The translations under genes were made by a program, and so were the position numbers. Below are positions 1 to 8,595 of a stretch of DNA of 64,000 nucleotides, piece by piece. A model generated the notes under the pieces. That model did no database searches, had not been told where the DNA came from, and worked only from the letters and a program-made list of their open reading frames with translations. This DNA comes from Pseudomonas putida (GTDB taxonomy: Bacteria; Pseudomonadota; Gammaproteobacteria; Pseudomonadales; Pseudomonadaceae), in NCBI RefSeq assembly GCF_002906855.1, contig NZ_MINI01000048.1, positions 310,001-374,000 of the forward strand, read 5' to 3'. Positions within the stretch are counted from its first letter, which is position 1. Each line of letters begins with the position of its first letter.

Positions 1-1109
1 AGTACCCCGCGCAGGCAAGAGGCGATCAGGAACGGTTCGATGCCCATGTCGCGCAAGCGCGTGACGGCGCCCACTGCGCTGTTGGTGTGCAGCGTCGACA
101 GCACCAGGTGGCCGGTGAGGCTGGCTTGCACGGCAATCTGCGCGGTCTCTTGATCGCGGATTTCACCGAGCATGATCACGTCCGGGTCCTGGCGCAGGAT
201 CGCCCGCAGGCCGCTGGCAAAGGTCAGCCCGGCACGCGGGTTGATGGCGGTCTGGCCGATGCCGGCGATGGCGTATTCGACCGGGTCTTCGACGGTGAGG
301 ATGTTGCGGCTGCCATCGTTCAGGCTGTTGAGGCTGGCGTACAGCGTGGTGGTCTTGCCCGAGCCGGTCGGGCCGGTGGACAGGACGATGCCGTTGGGCC
401 GCGCCAGGCAGCTGCGCAGGCCCTGCAGCACCGCAGCGGGCATGCCCAGGTTGGCCAGTGCCAGCAGGCTGGCCTGTTTGTCCAGCACCCGCATCACCAC
501 GCGCTCTCCATGAATGCCAGGCAAAGTCGACACCCGTACATCCACTTCCCTGCCAGCCGCTCGCAAGGTAATGCGGCCATCCTGGGGCTGGCGCTTCTCG
601 GCGATATCCAGCCGCGCCATGACCTTGATCCGCGACACCAGCATTGCCGACAGCGCCCGTGGCGGGCGCAGCACCTCGCGCAGGTGGCCATCGACGCGCA
701 GGCGCACCACCAGGCTCTGCTCGAAGGTTTCGATATGGATATCCGACGCACGCAGGCGCAGCGCCTGGCCGAACAGGCCGTTGATCAGGCGGATCACCGG
801 GGCTTCATCGTCGCTTTCGAGCAGGTCCTCGATGCGCGGCATCTCGCTCATCAGGCTGTCCAGGTCGACCTGTTCGCCAATGCCTTCGATCAGTGCTTCA
901 GTCACGCCTGCACCCGCTTCATAGAGCTGGCCAAGGCGCTCATCGAACGCCGCAGGCTCCAGGTACTCCAGCGCCATGGGCCGGCCATGCACGCGCAGCA
1001 GTTCCTGCAACTGGGCGCTGTCGGCGTCGCGACGCAACCACAGGCGCCAGCCTTCTTCGGCCGGGGCCATGGCCAGCCCGGCCTGGCGTGCCAGGCGATA
1101 GGGCAGCAT
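1..1109 (-). CDS. gspE: Type II secretion ATPase GspE/XcpR, 5' part (cut by window edge)
   Basis: This is the cytoplasmic ATPase that powers type II secretion. About 369 N-terminal residues are present and the gene runs off the left edge. The start ATG (1107-1109) shares its A with the gspD stop (TGATG), so translation is coupled. The N-terminal part shows the GspE N1/N2 region, including RASDIHIE and a KRQPQDGRI stretch. The Walker A motif GPTGSGKT lies at residues 246-253 (351-374), followed by the Asp-box region (VEDPVEYAI) and the GEIRDQETA Walker B region. These order and motifs are diagnostic of the family. The missing end should hold the tetracysteine motif. It is the last gene seen of the operon uxpA-gspC-gspD-gspE. 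Confidence 0.93.
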   Translation of the reverse strand, partial: MLPYRLARQAGLAMAPAEEGWRLWLRRDADSAQLQELLRVHGRPMALEYLEPAAFDERLGQLYEAGAGVTEALIEGIGEQVDLDSLMSEMPRIEDLLESDDEAPVIRLINGLFGQALRLRASDIHIETFEQSLVVRLRVDGHLREVLRPPRALSAMLVSRIKVMARLDIAEKRQPQDGRITLRAAGREVDVRVSTLPGIHGERVVMRVLDKQASLLALANLGMPAAVLQGLRSCLARPNGIVLSTGPTGSGKTTTLYASLNSLNDGSRNILTVEDPVEYAIAGIGQTAINPRAGLTFASGLRAILRQDPDVIMLGEIRDQETAQIAVQASLTGHLVLSTLHTNSAVGAVTRLRDMGIEPFLIASCLRGV

Positions 1110-3064
1110 CACCAGTTGCCGCCTTCGAGGCGTGCGCGGCTGGCGGGGAACACCTGCAGCAACGGGGTGCCTTCGGCCAGGTCGGGCAACTGCAGCGGCG
1201 TGGTCTGCTGCAGGGTGCGGTACTTGCCCTCGCTGAGGCGCGCGAGGCTCGGGCCGTCGCGCAGGATGCGCGGGCGAATAAATACCATCAGGTTCTGCTT
1301 GGTGTTCTTGCTGGCATCGGAACGGAACAGCCGGCCCAGGTAGGGAATGTCACCGAGCAACGGCACGCGCTGGTCGCTGGTGCTGAGCTCGTCGCTGATC
1401 AGGCCGCCGAGGATGACCAGGCCATTGTCCTCGACCATGACCTTGGTCTTGATCTCGCGCTTGTTGGTGATCACGTCACTGGCGGCGCGGGAGTCGGCGA
1501 TCGACGAAACCTCCTGGACGATGTCCAGGCGTACGCTGTTGTCGACGTTGATCTGCGGCTTGATACGCAGCTTCACGCCGACTTCCTTGCGCTCGATGGT
1601 CTGGTAAGGGTTGGCATTGTTCTGGGTCACCGAGCCGGTCACGAACGGCACCTCCTGGCCAACCAGGATCGACGCCTCGGCGTTGTCCAGAGTCAGCAGG
1701 GTCGGCGTCGATAGCAGGTTGAAGCCGCTCTTGCCCTTGAGGGCGTTGATCAGCATGGCGAAGTTGAAACCGCCGCCGATATGGCCAAAGCCGGCCGTTG
1801 CACCGGTGGTGGTCGACAGCAGGTCGCCCAGTGCCTCGCTGTCGCCACTGGCGGCAGCGCCGGCGATGTTGGCAATGTTCACCCCGTTGCTGCCGAAGTT
1901 GACGATACCGGCGCCGAACTTCTCGTCGGCAAACAGCCACTGCACGCCCAGTTCCTGGGCCTGGATATCGGACACTTCGGCGATAATCGCCTCCACCACC
2001 ACCTGGGCTCGGCGGATGTCCAGCTGTTCGACGATCGAGCGGTAGGCCGCCAGTTCGCTGTCGGGGCCGACCATGACCACGGCGTTGGTGCCCTCTTCAT
2101 ATTCCAGGCGGATGCCGGAGTCGCTGGCAGCCGCCATCACCGGCCGGTCCTTGCCCTCCCCTTCGCCAGCCGCTTCGCCGGGCACCGCGCCTTCCTGGCT
2201 GAGGCCGCGCAGCACCTTGACCACTTCGGCGGCATTGGCGTGGCGCAGGTACATGACTTGGGTGTTGCTGCTGTGCTGGTTGTCGCTGGGGCGGTCAAGC
2301 TGGCCGAGCAACGCCCGCACCCGCTCGGTGCTGCCACGTACCAGCAAGGCATTGCTGCGCGGGTCGGCGACCACCTGGGTGCTGTCGGCGCCCTGCTCGC
2401 GGGCCAGCAGGCGGGTGAGCAGTTGCGCGGTGTCGGCAGCGCTGGCATGGCGCAACGGCATGACCTGCAGCGGCTCGTCGCTCACCTGGTCAAGCTGGCG
2501 CAGCAGGCTGTCGATGCGCTCGAGGTTGCTGCGCCAGTCGGTGACCACCAGCAGGTTGGCTGCCGGATAGGGCGTGATCACACCGACGCGGGGGTCGATC
2601 AGCGGCTTGAGGATGCCGAGCATCTGCTCGCTGGCGGCATTGCGCACATTGAATACCCGGGTGGCCACGCCATCGCTACCCTGGCTCTGTTTACCCGCAG
2701 GCTCGACCGGCACCGGTTCCAGGCGCGCGGCCTGATCGGGGACGATCTTCACGCTGCCGTTGGGCAGGTCTACGGCGGCATAGCCTTGAGCACGCAGTTG
2801 GGCGAGAAAGATGTCATAGATGGCATCGGCGTCGTGGCGGTCGACGGTGCGCACGGTGACCTTGCCCTTGACCCGGGGGTCGACGATGAAGGTGGTGCCG
2901 GTGATGCGCGACACGCTGTCGATGAACTCGCCCAGCTCGGTGTCGACGAAGTTCACCTCATAAACGGGCGTGCCGTTGTCATCGAAATTTTCCGGCTCCT
3001 CTGCCCAAGCGATTGACAGGCCCAGGCTCAAGGCTGCAGCAATGCAGTATCTGGCAAACATCAT
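1109..3064 (-). CDS. gspD: Type II secretion secretin GspD/XcpQ
   Basis: This is the outer-membrane secretin, the exit pore of type II secretion. It has 651 residues with a Sec signal peptide ending near AWA (about residue 21). The N0 domain follows (about 33-110), then three N1-N3 repeats, recognisable by related VFNVRNAASEQ, VMPLRHASAAD and VMYLRHANAAE openings. The C-terminal beta-barrel domain ends with the family signature VPLLGDIPYLGRLF. Two consecutive ATGs (3064 and 3061) are possible starts; an AAGGA sits just upstream within the end of gspC. It lies directly after gspC with no gap and overlaps gspE by one base. I see no long C-terminal S-domain, so pilotin dependence is uncertain. 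Confidence 0.95.
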   Translation of the reverse strand: MMFARYCIAAALSLGLSIAWAEEPENFDDNGTPVYEVNFVDTELGEFIDSVSRITGTTFIVDPRVKGKVTVRTVDRHDADAIYDIFLAQLRAQGYAAVDLPNGSVKIVPDQAARLEPVPVEPAGKQSQGSDGVATRVFNVRNAASEQMLGILKPLIDPRVGVITPYPAANLLVVTDWRSNLERIDSLLRQLDQVSDEPLQVMPLRHASAADTAQLLTRLLAREQGADSTQVVADPRSNALLVRGSTERVRALLGQLDRPSDNQHSSNTQVMYLRHANAAEVVKVLRGLSQEGAVPGEAAGEGEGKDRPVMAAASDSGIRLEYEEGTNAVVMVGPDSELAAYRSIVEQLDIRRAQVVVEAIIAEVSDIQAQELGVQWLFADEKFGAGIVNFGSNGVNIANIAGAAASGDSEALGDLLSTTTGATAGFGHIGGGFNFAMLINALKGKSGFNLLSTPTLLTLDNAEASILVGQEVPFVTGSVTQNNANPYQTIERKEVGVKLRIKPQINVDNSVRLDIVQEVSSIADSRAASDVITNKREIKTKVMVEDNGLVILGGLISDELSTSDQRVPLLGDIPYLGRLFRSDASKNTKQNLMVFIRPRILRDGPSLARLSEGKYRTLQQTTPLQLPDLAEGTPLLQVFPASRARLEGGNW

Positions 3065-3490
3065 TCATCCTTGCCGCTTGAAGCCGGTCACGGCGGGGCG
3101 TGGCGGCCAGGGCAGGCGCTCGCGCCGCCCCTGGTTGTCGAAAATCAGGCCATCGGCGTCGATGTCCTGCAATACGATACCCGGCGCCAGGCGTTGACCT
3201 CGGCCGAGGGTGCGGACTTGCTGGCCGTAGCGCAGCACCACCACGCTGGCCGACAAGGGCTGGGCCTTGAGGCCGCCGAGGTACTGCAACGGCAGGCGGG
3301 TGATGACGATCGCGCCGTCATCGACCGCGGGCTGCCAGTGACCGATCAGCAGGCCTGGCAGTGGCAGAGCGGCGACCTGCGCCGGGCTGGCCGGTTGCGG
3401 CTGGCGCCCCAGTTGCAGCACGCACTGGGCGGCCAGCCAGCCGGCCAGCGTCAGCAGGCCGCCGGTCATCACGCGTGAAGCCAGGCTCAC
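3065..3490 (-). CDS. gspC: Short GspC-like inner-membrane protein (HR domain only)
   Basis: This is a bitopic inner-membrane protein that would link the secretin to the inner-membrane platform. With the GTG start at 3490, which overlaps the uxpA stop as GTGA, it has 141 residues; the ATG at 3469 (134 residues) is the alternative. One hydrophobic segment (GGLLTLAGWLAAQ) is followed by an HR-type domain (LPGLLIGHW ... IVITRLPLQYLGGL ... LAPGIVLQDIDADGLIF). There is no PDZ or coiled-coil C-terminal domain, so it is much shorter than XcpP of P. aeruginosa. The longer upstream reading frame overlaps uxpA and is not coding. The assignment rests on the fold pattern and on its place directly before gspD. 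Confidence 0.75.
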   Translation of the reverse strand: MSLASRVMTGGLLTLAGWLAAQCVLQLGRQPQPASPAQVAALPLPGLLIGHWQPAVDDGAIVITRLPLQYLGGLKAQPLSASVVVLRYGQQVRTLGRGQRLAPGIVLQDIDADGLIFDNQGRRERLPWPPRPAVTGFKRQG

Positions 3491-5127
3491 GAAACGGCCT
3501 GCCGCGGGTGCCAGCCTGGGTGGCCCTGCACGTAGCGCACCTCGGGCAGTTGCAGCGATGCCAATTGCCAATCGGCCTTCTGCCGCACAAGCCAGGCCTC
3601 GACCCGCTGCCACAGCGGTTCGCCCGCCTGGGTTTCGAACTGCAGGCCAAAGGTACGACACAGGCCCTGCACCGCTTCGATACCGCTGACGCGCTTGCCT
3701 TGCGGGCTGTAACTGACCCGCCAGGCCTGGCCCTGCCAGCGCGGCAGGTCCTGGCTGTTGTCGAGCAGCAGTGGGTCACCGAATAGTTGCTCGGCGGCGT
3801 TCTCCAGCACTTGTTCGACTTGCCGGGCTGGGGCCTCGACGACGGGCGCCGGGTAGCCACCGGTCAGGCTGATCAGGTGCTCGCGGGTAATCGCTTCGCC
3901 TGCCGCCAGGGGGTAGTCGTAACGCAGACCCGGGAGCAGCACCGGCATGCTGTTGTCATCGGCCAAGGCCTGGTGCAGCAGGCGGTCCCAGCTGCCGCCA
4001 CGGGTGTCCCGGCGCCACAGGGCTTGCGGCGCGCGCGCCAGTGGCTGGTCGAGCCACGCCGCGTGGCCGGCACGTTGCTGGCGCAGTTCACCCTGCAACT
4101 GGCTGGCGCGCATCTGTGCAGCAGGCGACAGGTAGCGTTCAAAGGCCGGGAAGAACTGCCCGTCGAACTGCCATTGTCCGGCGACCTGCTGGCAACGCAG
4201 GCGGAATGCGCCGCTGCCGCGGCAGCCGGCAAACAGCACCGGCACCCGACGGCCACTGGCCTGGGTGGCTTGAACCGGTGCCGGCCACAGGTCCTGGCCA
4301 CGGGCACAGAGCAGTACATCGGCTTGAGCCAGTCGCTCGGCCAGCCAAAGGCCCGGCCCGGTGCCGACATCGGCCATCGCCACGACCAGGTCGGCCTCGC
4401 GCCGCGCCTGCTCGAAGGTCGGCAGCAAGGATTGGTACCACTGTTTAAGGGAGGCCTTCTGGTCTTGGGCGTAGGGGTCGGTGACACCGACCACGGCGAT
4501 GCGCGCCCCACCGCGCTCGAAGAGATGCAGCGGCTCAAGGTTCAGCGACTTGCGTTGAGCGTCCGCAAGCCCGGCACCGAGGGTGATCGCGCGAGACTGG
4601 CGGTAGAGCGCCGCGCTGCGCTGGGGCCAGAGCACGCGCTCATCGCTGCTGACCCGCGCTTCGCTGCCCAGCAACTGGCTGCCCTGCACGCCGCTTTCGC
4701 CCTGGGTGAGGTAGGCCAGGCCACTGCCGTTCCAGCCCTGGCCGTTTTCCAGAGTGAGGCTGTTGCCCGCACCGGCTTCGGTGCGCAGTTGCTCCAACAG
4801 TGCCGCCAGCACGGCATAGCCGCCCAGCTTGATCCCGGCCGCCTGGTTGGCATCGAGCAGCGGTGCCAGCTGCGGATGTGCCAGGCTGGCACTGGCTCCG
4901 GTCATCCACGGTGCCCGGCCCAGGTGGCTGACTGGGCCCAGGCGCGTAGCCGGCACCACCGGCAGGCCGGGCTGGCGTGCATCCAGCGTGTCGGCGACAT
5001 ACAGCAGGTCCACACGGGCGCTGCCGCCACGTTGGCCTGGCAATGCAGAGCAGGCGCCGAGCAGCGGTGCCAATGCACCGACACCCATCCAGCTGATCAA
5101 TTCGCGCCTGTTCACACTGCTTGCCAT
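3487..5127 (-). CDS. uxpA: UxpA-like exported protein, SoxB/5'-nucleotidase fold
   Basis: This is an exported protein of 546 residues related to SoxB and 5'-nucleotidases, with a metallophosphatase-like N-terminal half and a 5'-nucleotidase C-terminal domain (about 380-500). The N-terminus has a twin-arginine signal (SSVNRRELISWMG) and ends in a lipobox-like LLGAC. Signature positions of the metallophosphatase family look altered: DTHA is DTL, DGGDTW is ENGQGW and GGHTHD is CARGQDL, so catalysis is doubtful. In P. putida the orthologue was described as a type II secretion-related exported protein; I rely on memory for that name. It heads the gsp operon and faces a PHO-box-like site. The ATG at 5139 is an alternative start, but AAGGA sits too close to it. 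Confidence 0.8.
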   Translation of the reverse strand: MASSVNRRELISWMGVGALAPLLGACSALPGQRGGSARVDLLYVADTLDARQPGLPVVPATRLGPVSHLGRAPWMTGASASLAHPQLAPLLDANQAAGIKLGGYAVLAALLEQLRTEAGAGNSLTLENGQGWNGSGLAYLTQGESGVQGSQLLGSEARVSSDERVLWPQRSAALYRQSRAITLGAGLADAQRKSLNLEPLHLFERGGARIAVVGVTDPYAQDQKASLKQWYQSLLPTFEQARREADLVVAMADVGTGPGLWLAERLAQADVLLCARGQDLWPAPVQATQASGRRVPVLFAGCRGSGAFRLRCQQVAGQWQFDGQFFPAFERYLSPAAQMRASQLQGELRQQRAGHAAWLDQPLARAPQALWRRDTRGGSWDRLLHQALADDNSMPVLLPGLRYDYPLAAGEAITREHLISLTGGYPAPVVEAPARQVEQVLENAAEQLFGDPLLLDNSQDLPRWQGQAWRVSYSPQGKRVSGIEAVQGLCRTFGLQFETQAGEPLWQRVEAWLVRQKADWQLASLQLPEVRYVQGHPGWHPRQAVS

Positions 5128-5183
5128 CGGGCCCGCCATCCTTATCCGAGTTCTCGTTGGGCCCCGGATGTTGCGGCGTAGGC

Positions 5184-5201
5184 ATGACAGTTTGATGGCA
5201 A
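5184..5201 (-). promoter_or_regulatory. PHO-box-like repeat upstream of uxpA
   Basis: Read on the minus strand the site is CTGTCAT as one perfect half, paired across CAAA with TTGCCAT (5 of 7 to the same consensus). PhoB sites are two 7-bp CTGTCAT repeats separated by 4 bp. It points toward uxpA and the gsp operon, about 60 bp from the start. A weaker pair, CTGTCGG and TTGTAAT, with only 3 bp between them (5228-5244), faces uxpB. The rest of the 5128-5350 interval holds AT-rich promoter-like sequence but no gene. Confidence 0.55.
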
Positions 5202-5350
5202 AAATCCGACAACCATTCCAAATTGGTCTGTCGGTATTTGTAATAAGAACTTACAGTTTTAAAAACCCGTTAATATTTCTGCCAATGAATCATCACAGTA
5301 GCGCCCTAAAGTCGCGGTTTCTCCAACTCAGCCACTATAAGGACACCCTG

Positions 5351-7426
5351 ATGAGTCGAGATACCGGCGATAACCTGGACCGCAACCAGAGCGGCAACCT
5401 GCCGATGGCCAGCGTCATGGACGCTTACCTGAGCCGTCGCAGCGTGATGCGCGGCAGCCTGGGCGCCGCCATCGCCATGATTGCCGGTACCGGCCTGACG
5501 GGTTGCTTCGACAGCAGCGGCGGCTCCGATGACGATCCGGTCACCCAGCCCCCCGTGACCGAGCCACCGGTGACCGAGCCTGAAGAGCCGAAACTGGCCT
5601 TGGGCTTCCAGTCCATCCCTGGCTCGCGTACCGATGCCTGTGTCGTCGCCGCAGGCTACAGCGCCTATGTCCTGGCCCCTTGGGGCACACCGCTGAACAG
5701 CAACGGCAACCCGTGGAAATCGGACGGCAGCAACACCTCGACCGACCAGGCCAATGCCATGGGCATGCACCACGACGGCATGCACTTCTTCCCGATCAAC
5801 GGCAGCTCCGACGACGGCCTGCTGGCGATCAACTTCGAGTACATCGACACCGCAGCCCTGCACCCCAACGGCCCGACCACCGATACCAGCGGCAAGCGCC
5901 CGGCCGAAGAAGTGCGCAAGGAAATCAACGCCCACGGCGCTGGCGTGGTGCGCCTGCAGAAGGTCAACGGCCGCTGGCAGGTGGTCGACAACGACCCGCT
6001 CAACCGCCGCTTCACCACCGCTTCGCGCATGGAAATCACCGGGCCGCTGCGTGGCACTGACCACGTCAAGACCAAGTATTCGGTCGATGGCACCCACTGC
6101 CGCGGCACCAACAACAACTGCGGCAATGGCTACACCCCGTGGGGTACCTACCTGACCTGCGAAGAGAACTGGCCAGGCATCTTCGTCAACAAGGGCACCC
6201 GCCCGGAAGATCAGCGCCGCATCGGCGTGGGCACCTCCAGTGGCCAGTACAAGTGGGAAAGCGCTGCCGGTGACAGCAGCGAAGTGGACGATGAATTCGC
6301 CCGCTTCGACGTGACCGTCAAAGGTGCCACCGCCACCGACGACTACCGCAACGAAGCCAGCACCTATGGCTACATCGTCGAGATCGACCCGCACAACAGC
6401 AGCACCCTGGCCACCAAGCGCACGGCCCTCGGCCGCTTCCGCCATGAAGGTTGCTGCCCAGGCCTGCCAGTGGTCGGCAAGCCGCTGGTCTGGTACATGG
6501 GCGACGACTCCAACAACGAGTACCTGTACAAGTGGGTGTCCACGGCCGTATGGGATGCCGCCGACGCCAACCCGGCCGACCGCCTGGCCACCGGGGCCAA
6601 GTACCTCGATCACGGCAAGCTGTACGTCGCCCGCTTCAATGCCGACGGCACGGGCGTATGGCTGCTGCTCGACGTGAACACCGCCACCTCCGCCGGCAGC
6701 ACACTCGGCGCGCTTTATGGTGACCTGGCCGGCATCATCCTCAACACCCGGGGTGCCGGCGATGCCGTGGGCGCCACGCCGATGGACCGCCCGGAGTGGA
6801 CCGCAGTCAACCCGCTCAACGGCGACGCCTACCTGACCCTGACCAACAACAGCGCGCGTACCCCGGAAAAGGTCGATGCAGCCAACCCGCGCGGCCCGAA
6901 CCGTCATGGCCACATCATCCGTTGGCACGACAGCGACGACCAGCTGAGCTTCACCTGGGACATCTTCGTGTTCGGCGCCAACGCTGCCGGTACCGCAGAC
7001 ATCAACCGCTCGGGCCTAACCGAACTCAACCAGTTTGCCAGCCCTGACGGCATGAGCTTCGATAGCCGTGGCGTGCTGTGGGTCGAGACCGACAATGGCG
7101 AAACCACGCTCACCGACTACACCAACGACCAGCTGCTGGCGGTGATCCCCACCGACCTGGTCGATGCCAGTGGCAAGCAGGTGCCGATCAATGCCCAGAA
7201 CCAGACGGCCCTGCGCCGCTTCTTCGTCGGGCCGAACGGTTGCGAAGTGACGGGCATCAGCTTCACGCCGGACAACAAGACTTTGTTCATCAATATCCAG
7301 CACCCGGATAACTGGCCTTATACCGACAAGGCGACCGATGCGACTCCGGCCGGGGCCAAGGTACGGCCGCGGGCTACGACGGTGGTGATCCAGCGCGATG
7401 ATGGCGGGGAGATCGGTACTGCCTGA
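5351..7426 (+). CDS. uxpB: PhoX-family alkaline phosphatase, UxpB-like
   Basis: This is a calcium/iron-dependent phosphomonoesterase of the PhoX (DUF839) family, which releases phosphate from organic esters outside the cytoplasm. It has 691 residues. The signal is a long-n-region Tat signal (SRRSVMRGSLG) followed by a hydrophobic stretch and LTGC, a lipobox-like end, so it may be lipidated. PhoX hallmarks are the GMHFFPING segment, the TPWGTYLTCEEN motif with an upstream Cys, RFRHEG and VETDNGE. The start ATG has AAGGA 8 bases upstream; longer frames overlap uxpA and are rejected. It is divergent from uxpA and convergent with gspK. The P. putida homologue is known as an Xcp-dependent phosphatase. 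Confidence 0.9.
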   Translation: MSRDTGDNLDRNQSGNLPMASVMDAYLSRRSVMRGSLGAAIAMIAGTGLTGCFDSSGGSDDDPVTQPPVTEPPVTEPEEPKLALGFQSIPGSRTDACVVAAGYSAYVLAPWGTPLNSNGNPWKSDGSNTSTDQANAMGMHHDGMHFFPINGSSDDGLLAINFEYIDTAALHPNGPTTDTSGKRPAEEVRKEINAHGAGVVRLQKVNGRWQVVDNDPLNRRFTTASRMEITGPLRGTDHVKTKYSVDGTHCRGTNNNCGNGYTPWGTYLTCEENWPGIFVNKGTRPEDQRRIGVGTSSGQYKWESAAGDSSEVDDEFARFDVTVKGATATDDYRNEASTYGYIVEIDPHNSSTLATKRTALGRFRHEGCCPGLPVVGKPLVWYMGDDSNNEYLYKWVSTAVWDAADANPADRLATGAKYLDHGKLYVARFNADGTGVWLLLDVNTATSAGSTLGALYGDLAGIILNTRGAGDAVGATPMDRPEWTAVNPLNGDAYLTLTNNSARTPEKVDAANPRGPNRHGHIIRWHDSDDQLSFTWDIFVFGANAAGTADINRSGLTELNQFASPDGMSFDSRGVLWVETDNGETTLTDYTNDQLLAVIPTDLVDASGKQVPINAQNQTALRRFFVGPNGCEVTGISFTPDNKTLFINIQHPDNWPYTDKATDATPAGAKVRPRATTVVIQRDDGGEIGTA

Positions 7427-7438
7427 TTCTGCGCTGGC

Positions 7439-7482
7439 TGTACCGGCCTCTTGGCGGGCTTGCCCGCGAAGAGGCCGGTACA
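7439..7482. repeat. REP-type palindrome / bidirectional terminator
   Basis: Fourteen-base perfect arms (TGTACCGGCCTCTT and its complement) enclose an inner GGCGGGC/GCCCGC hairpin. It resembles the P. putida REP core (CCGGCCTCTTCGCGGG...). It lies between the convergent ends of uxpB and gspK and probably ends transcription from both sides. Confidence 0.8.
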
Positions 7483-7484
7483 GG

Positions 7485-8450
7485 TTACCAAGCCATCGGC
7501 TCCCGGCTGCGCACCCGCACTTGTTGCGCCGGCACCCGCGCATGCCACTGCACCACGCCTAATGCCTCCACCTGAAACTCACTGCGCATCACCCTGCCCT
7601 GTTCCTCAAACGACAGCTGCAAGAGGTAATGCCCACTGTTGAGCAACAAGCCCTCGCTCAGCCGTTCGAACGTCTCGTCATCCACCGCCCCCAGCGCCTG
7701 GCGCAACGCCGATGCATCCTCGTACCCCGACGCCGGCCGCCCGCTGACAATGCGGCTGAGCAACGAACGTGGATAACGCCCCTCATACAATGCATCGAGC
7801 AACGGCAGGTGCTCCAACCCCAGGGCATTGGCATTCAGGCGCCAGCCAGTGGTCTGCGGCAAGGTACACAGCATCGGGTAGCGGCGATGACGGGTAGCGT
7901 CAGGTTCCAGCAGCAGGTTCAGCTCGCTGCTATCGAGCATCGGCTGGTTGGCTGCCAGACGTGGCGGTTGCTGGCGCAGGTACTGGGCGCTTTCGGCGCC
8001 TTGCAGACGGGCATCGCTGTCACTGTCGAGCCAGTCGGCCAGCGTATCTACCAGACGCTCGGCGGCCATGTCGTCACCCAGCAGGTGCTTCAGCTGGCGC
8101 TCAGCACGCTCGCCATCGGCTCCCAGTAGCGCATTCACATTGAAGCAGGTGTGCTGGTCACGCACCCGCAACTGCGCCTGTCCGGCGCCAAAGTCGTACT
8201 TTAGCGGTTGTCCGCGCATGGCTTGCCAGAACAACGGGCTAAGCCGCCAGGCGGGGTCACGCAGGGCCTGTTCGGCATAGGCCAGACCGGCCTGCTCCAT
8301 GGCTCGCACCTGCACCCGCTGGCGCAACAGCTGCACCTCATCCACCTGACGGCGCCCATCCTCCACCAGCCAGGCCATACCTGCGGCGAGCATGGCCAGC
8401 ACCACCATCACCATCAGCAGCGCTGCGCCCTGCTGCCGCCTGCCTCCCAT
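7485..8450 (-). CDS. gspK: Type II secretion minor pseudopilin GspK/XcpX
   Basis: This is the tip pseudopilin of the type II pseudopilus, 321 residues. The prepilin peptidase site is RRQQG-AALLMVMVVLAM. As in other GspK proteins, position +5 of the mature protein is not glutamate. The large globular domain follows, with the typical FNVNALLG and DWLDSDSDA stretches (the latter a calcium-site region in the family). The ATG at 8450 is chosen because AAGGGG lies 6-7 bases upstream and it begins right before the prepilin leader; the ATG at 8531 would give an unusually long leader. It is separated from the other gsp genes by uxpB, and diverges from tatA. Confidence 0.9.
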   Translation of the reverse strand: MGGRRQQGAALLMVMVVLAMLAAGMAWLVEDGRRQVDEVQLLRQRVQVRAMEQAGLAYAEQALRDPAWRLSPLFWQAMRGQPLKYDFGAGQAQLRVRDQHTCFNVNALLGADGERAERQLKHLLGDDMAAERLVDTLADWLDSDSDARLQGAESAQYLRQQPPRLAANQPMLDSSELNLLLEPDATRHRRYPMLCTLPQTTGWRLNANALGLEHLPLLDALYEGRYPRSLLSRIVSGRPASGYEDASALRQALGAVDDETFERLSEGLLLNSGHYLLQLSFEEQGRVMRSEFQVEALGVVQWHARVPAQQVRVRSREPMAW

Positions 8451-8524
8451 CCCACGCCCCTTTTCAATCGGTGAAAAGCGCCAGTCAACACGCGGGTTGT
8501 TGCAGCCAGGTTGCAATAGCCTTG

Positions 8525-8542
8525 CAGTCATGTGGGCGTCAT
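8525..8542 (+). promoter_or_regulatory. PHO-box-like repeat upstream of tatA
   Basis: CAGTCAT and GCGTCAT are separated by GTGG, matching the PhoB repeat CTGTCAT-N4-CTGTCAT at 11 of 14 positions with the exact spacing. It lies 53 bp before tatA and 74 bp before gspK, in the divergent promoter region, so it could serve either gene. Confidence 0.6.
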
Positions 8543-8595
8543 CTGCAATCGGCAGGATTGACCTTCATTTTCATGACCTTACAGGAGTGGTCGAA

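Noticed and set aside
5140..5350. A second PHO box facing uxpB (CTGTCGG, TTGTAAT)
   Set aside because: Two degenerate halves with a 3-base instead of 4-base spacer. It is noted only as weak.
5306..6928. A 540-codon open frame antisense to uxpB
   Set aside because: It is a mirror of a GC-rich coding gene with valine- and alanine-rich, motif-free sequence; the plus strand carries the PhoX motifs, a Tat signal and a good ribosome site.
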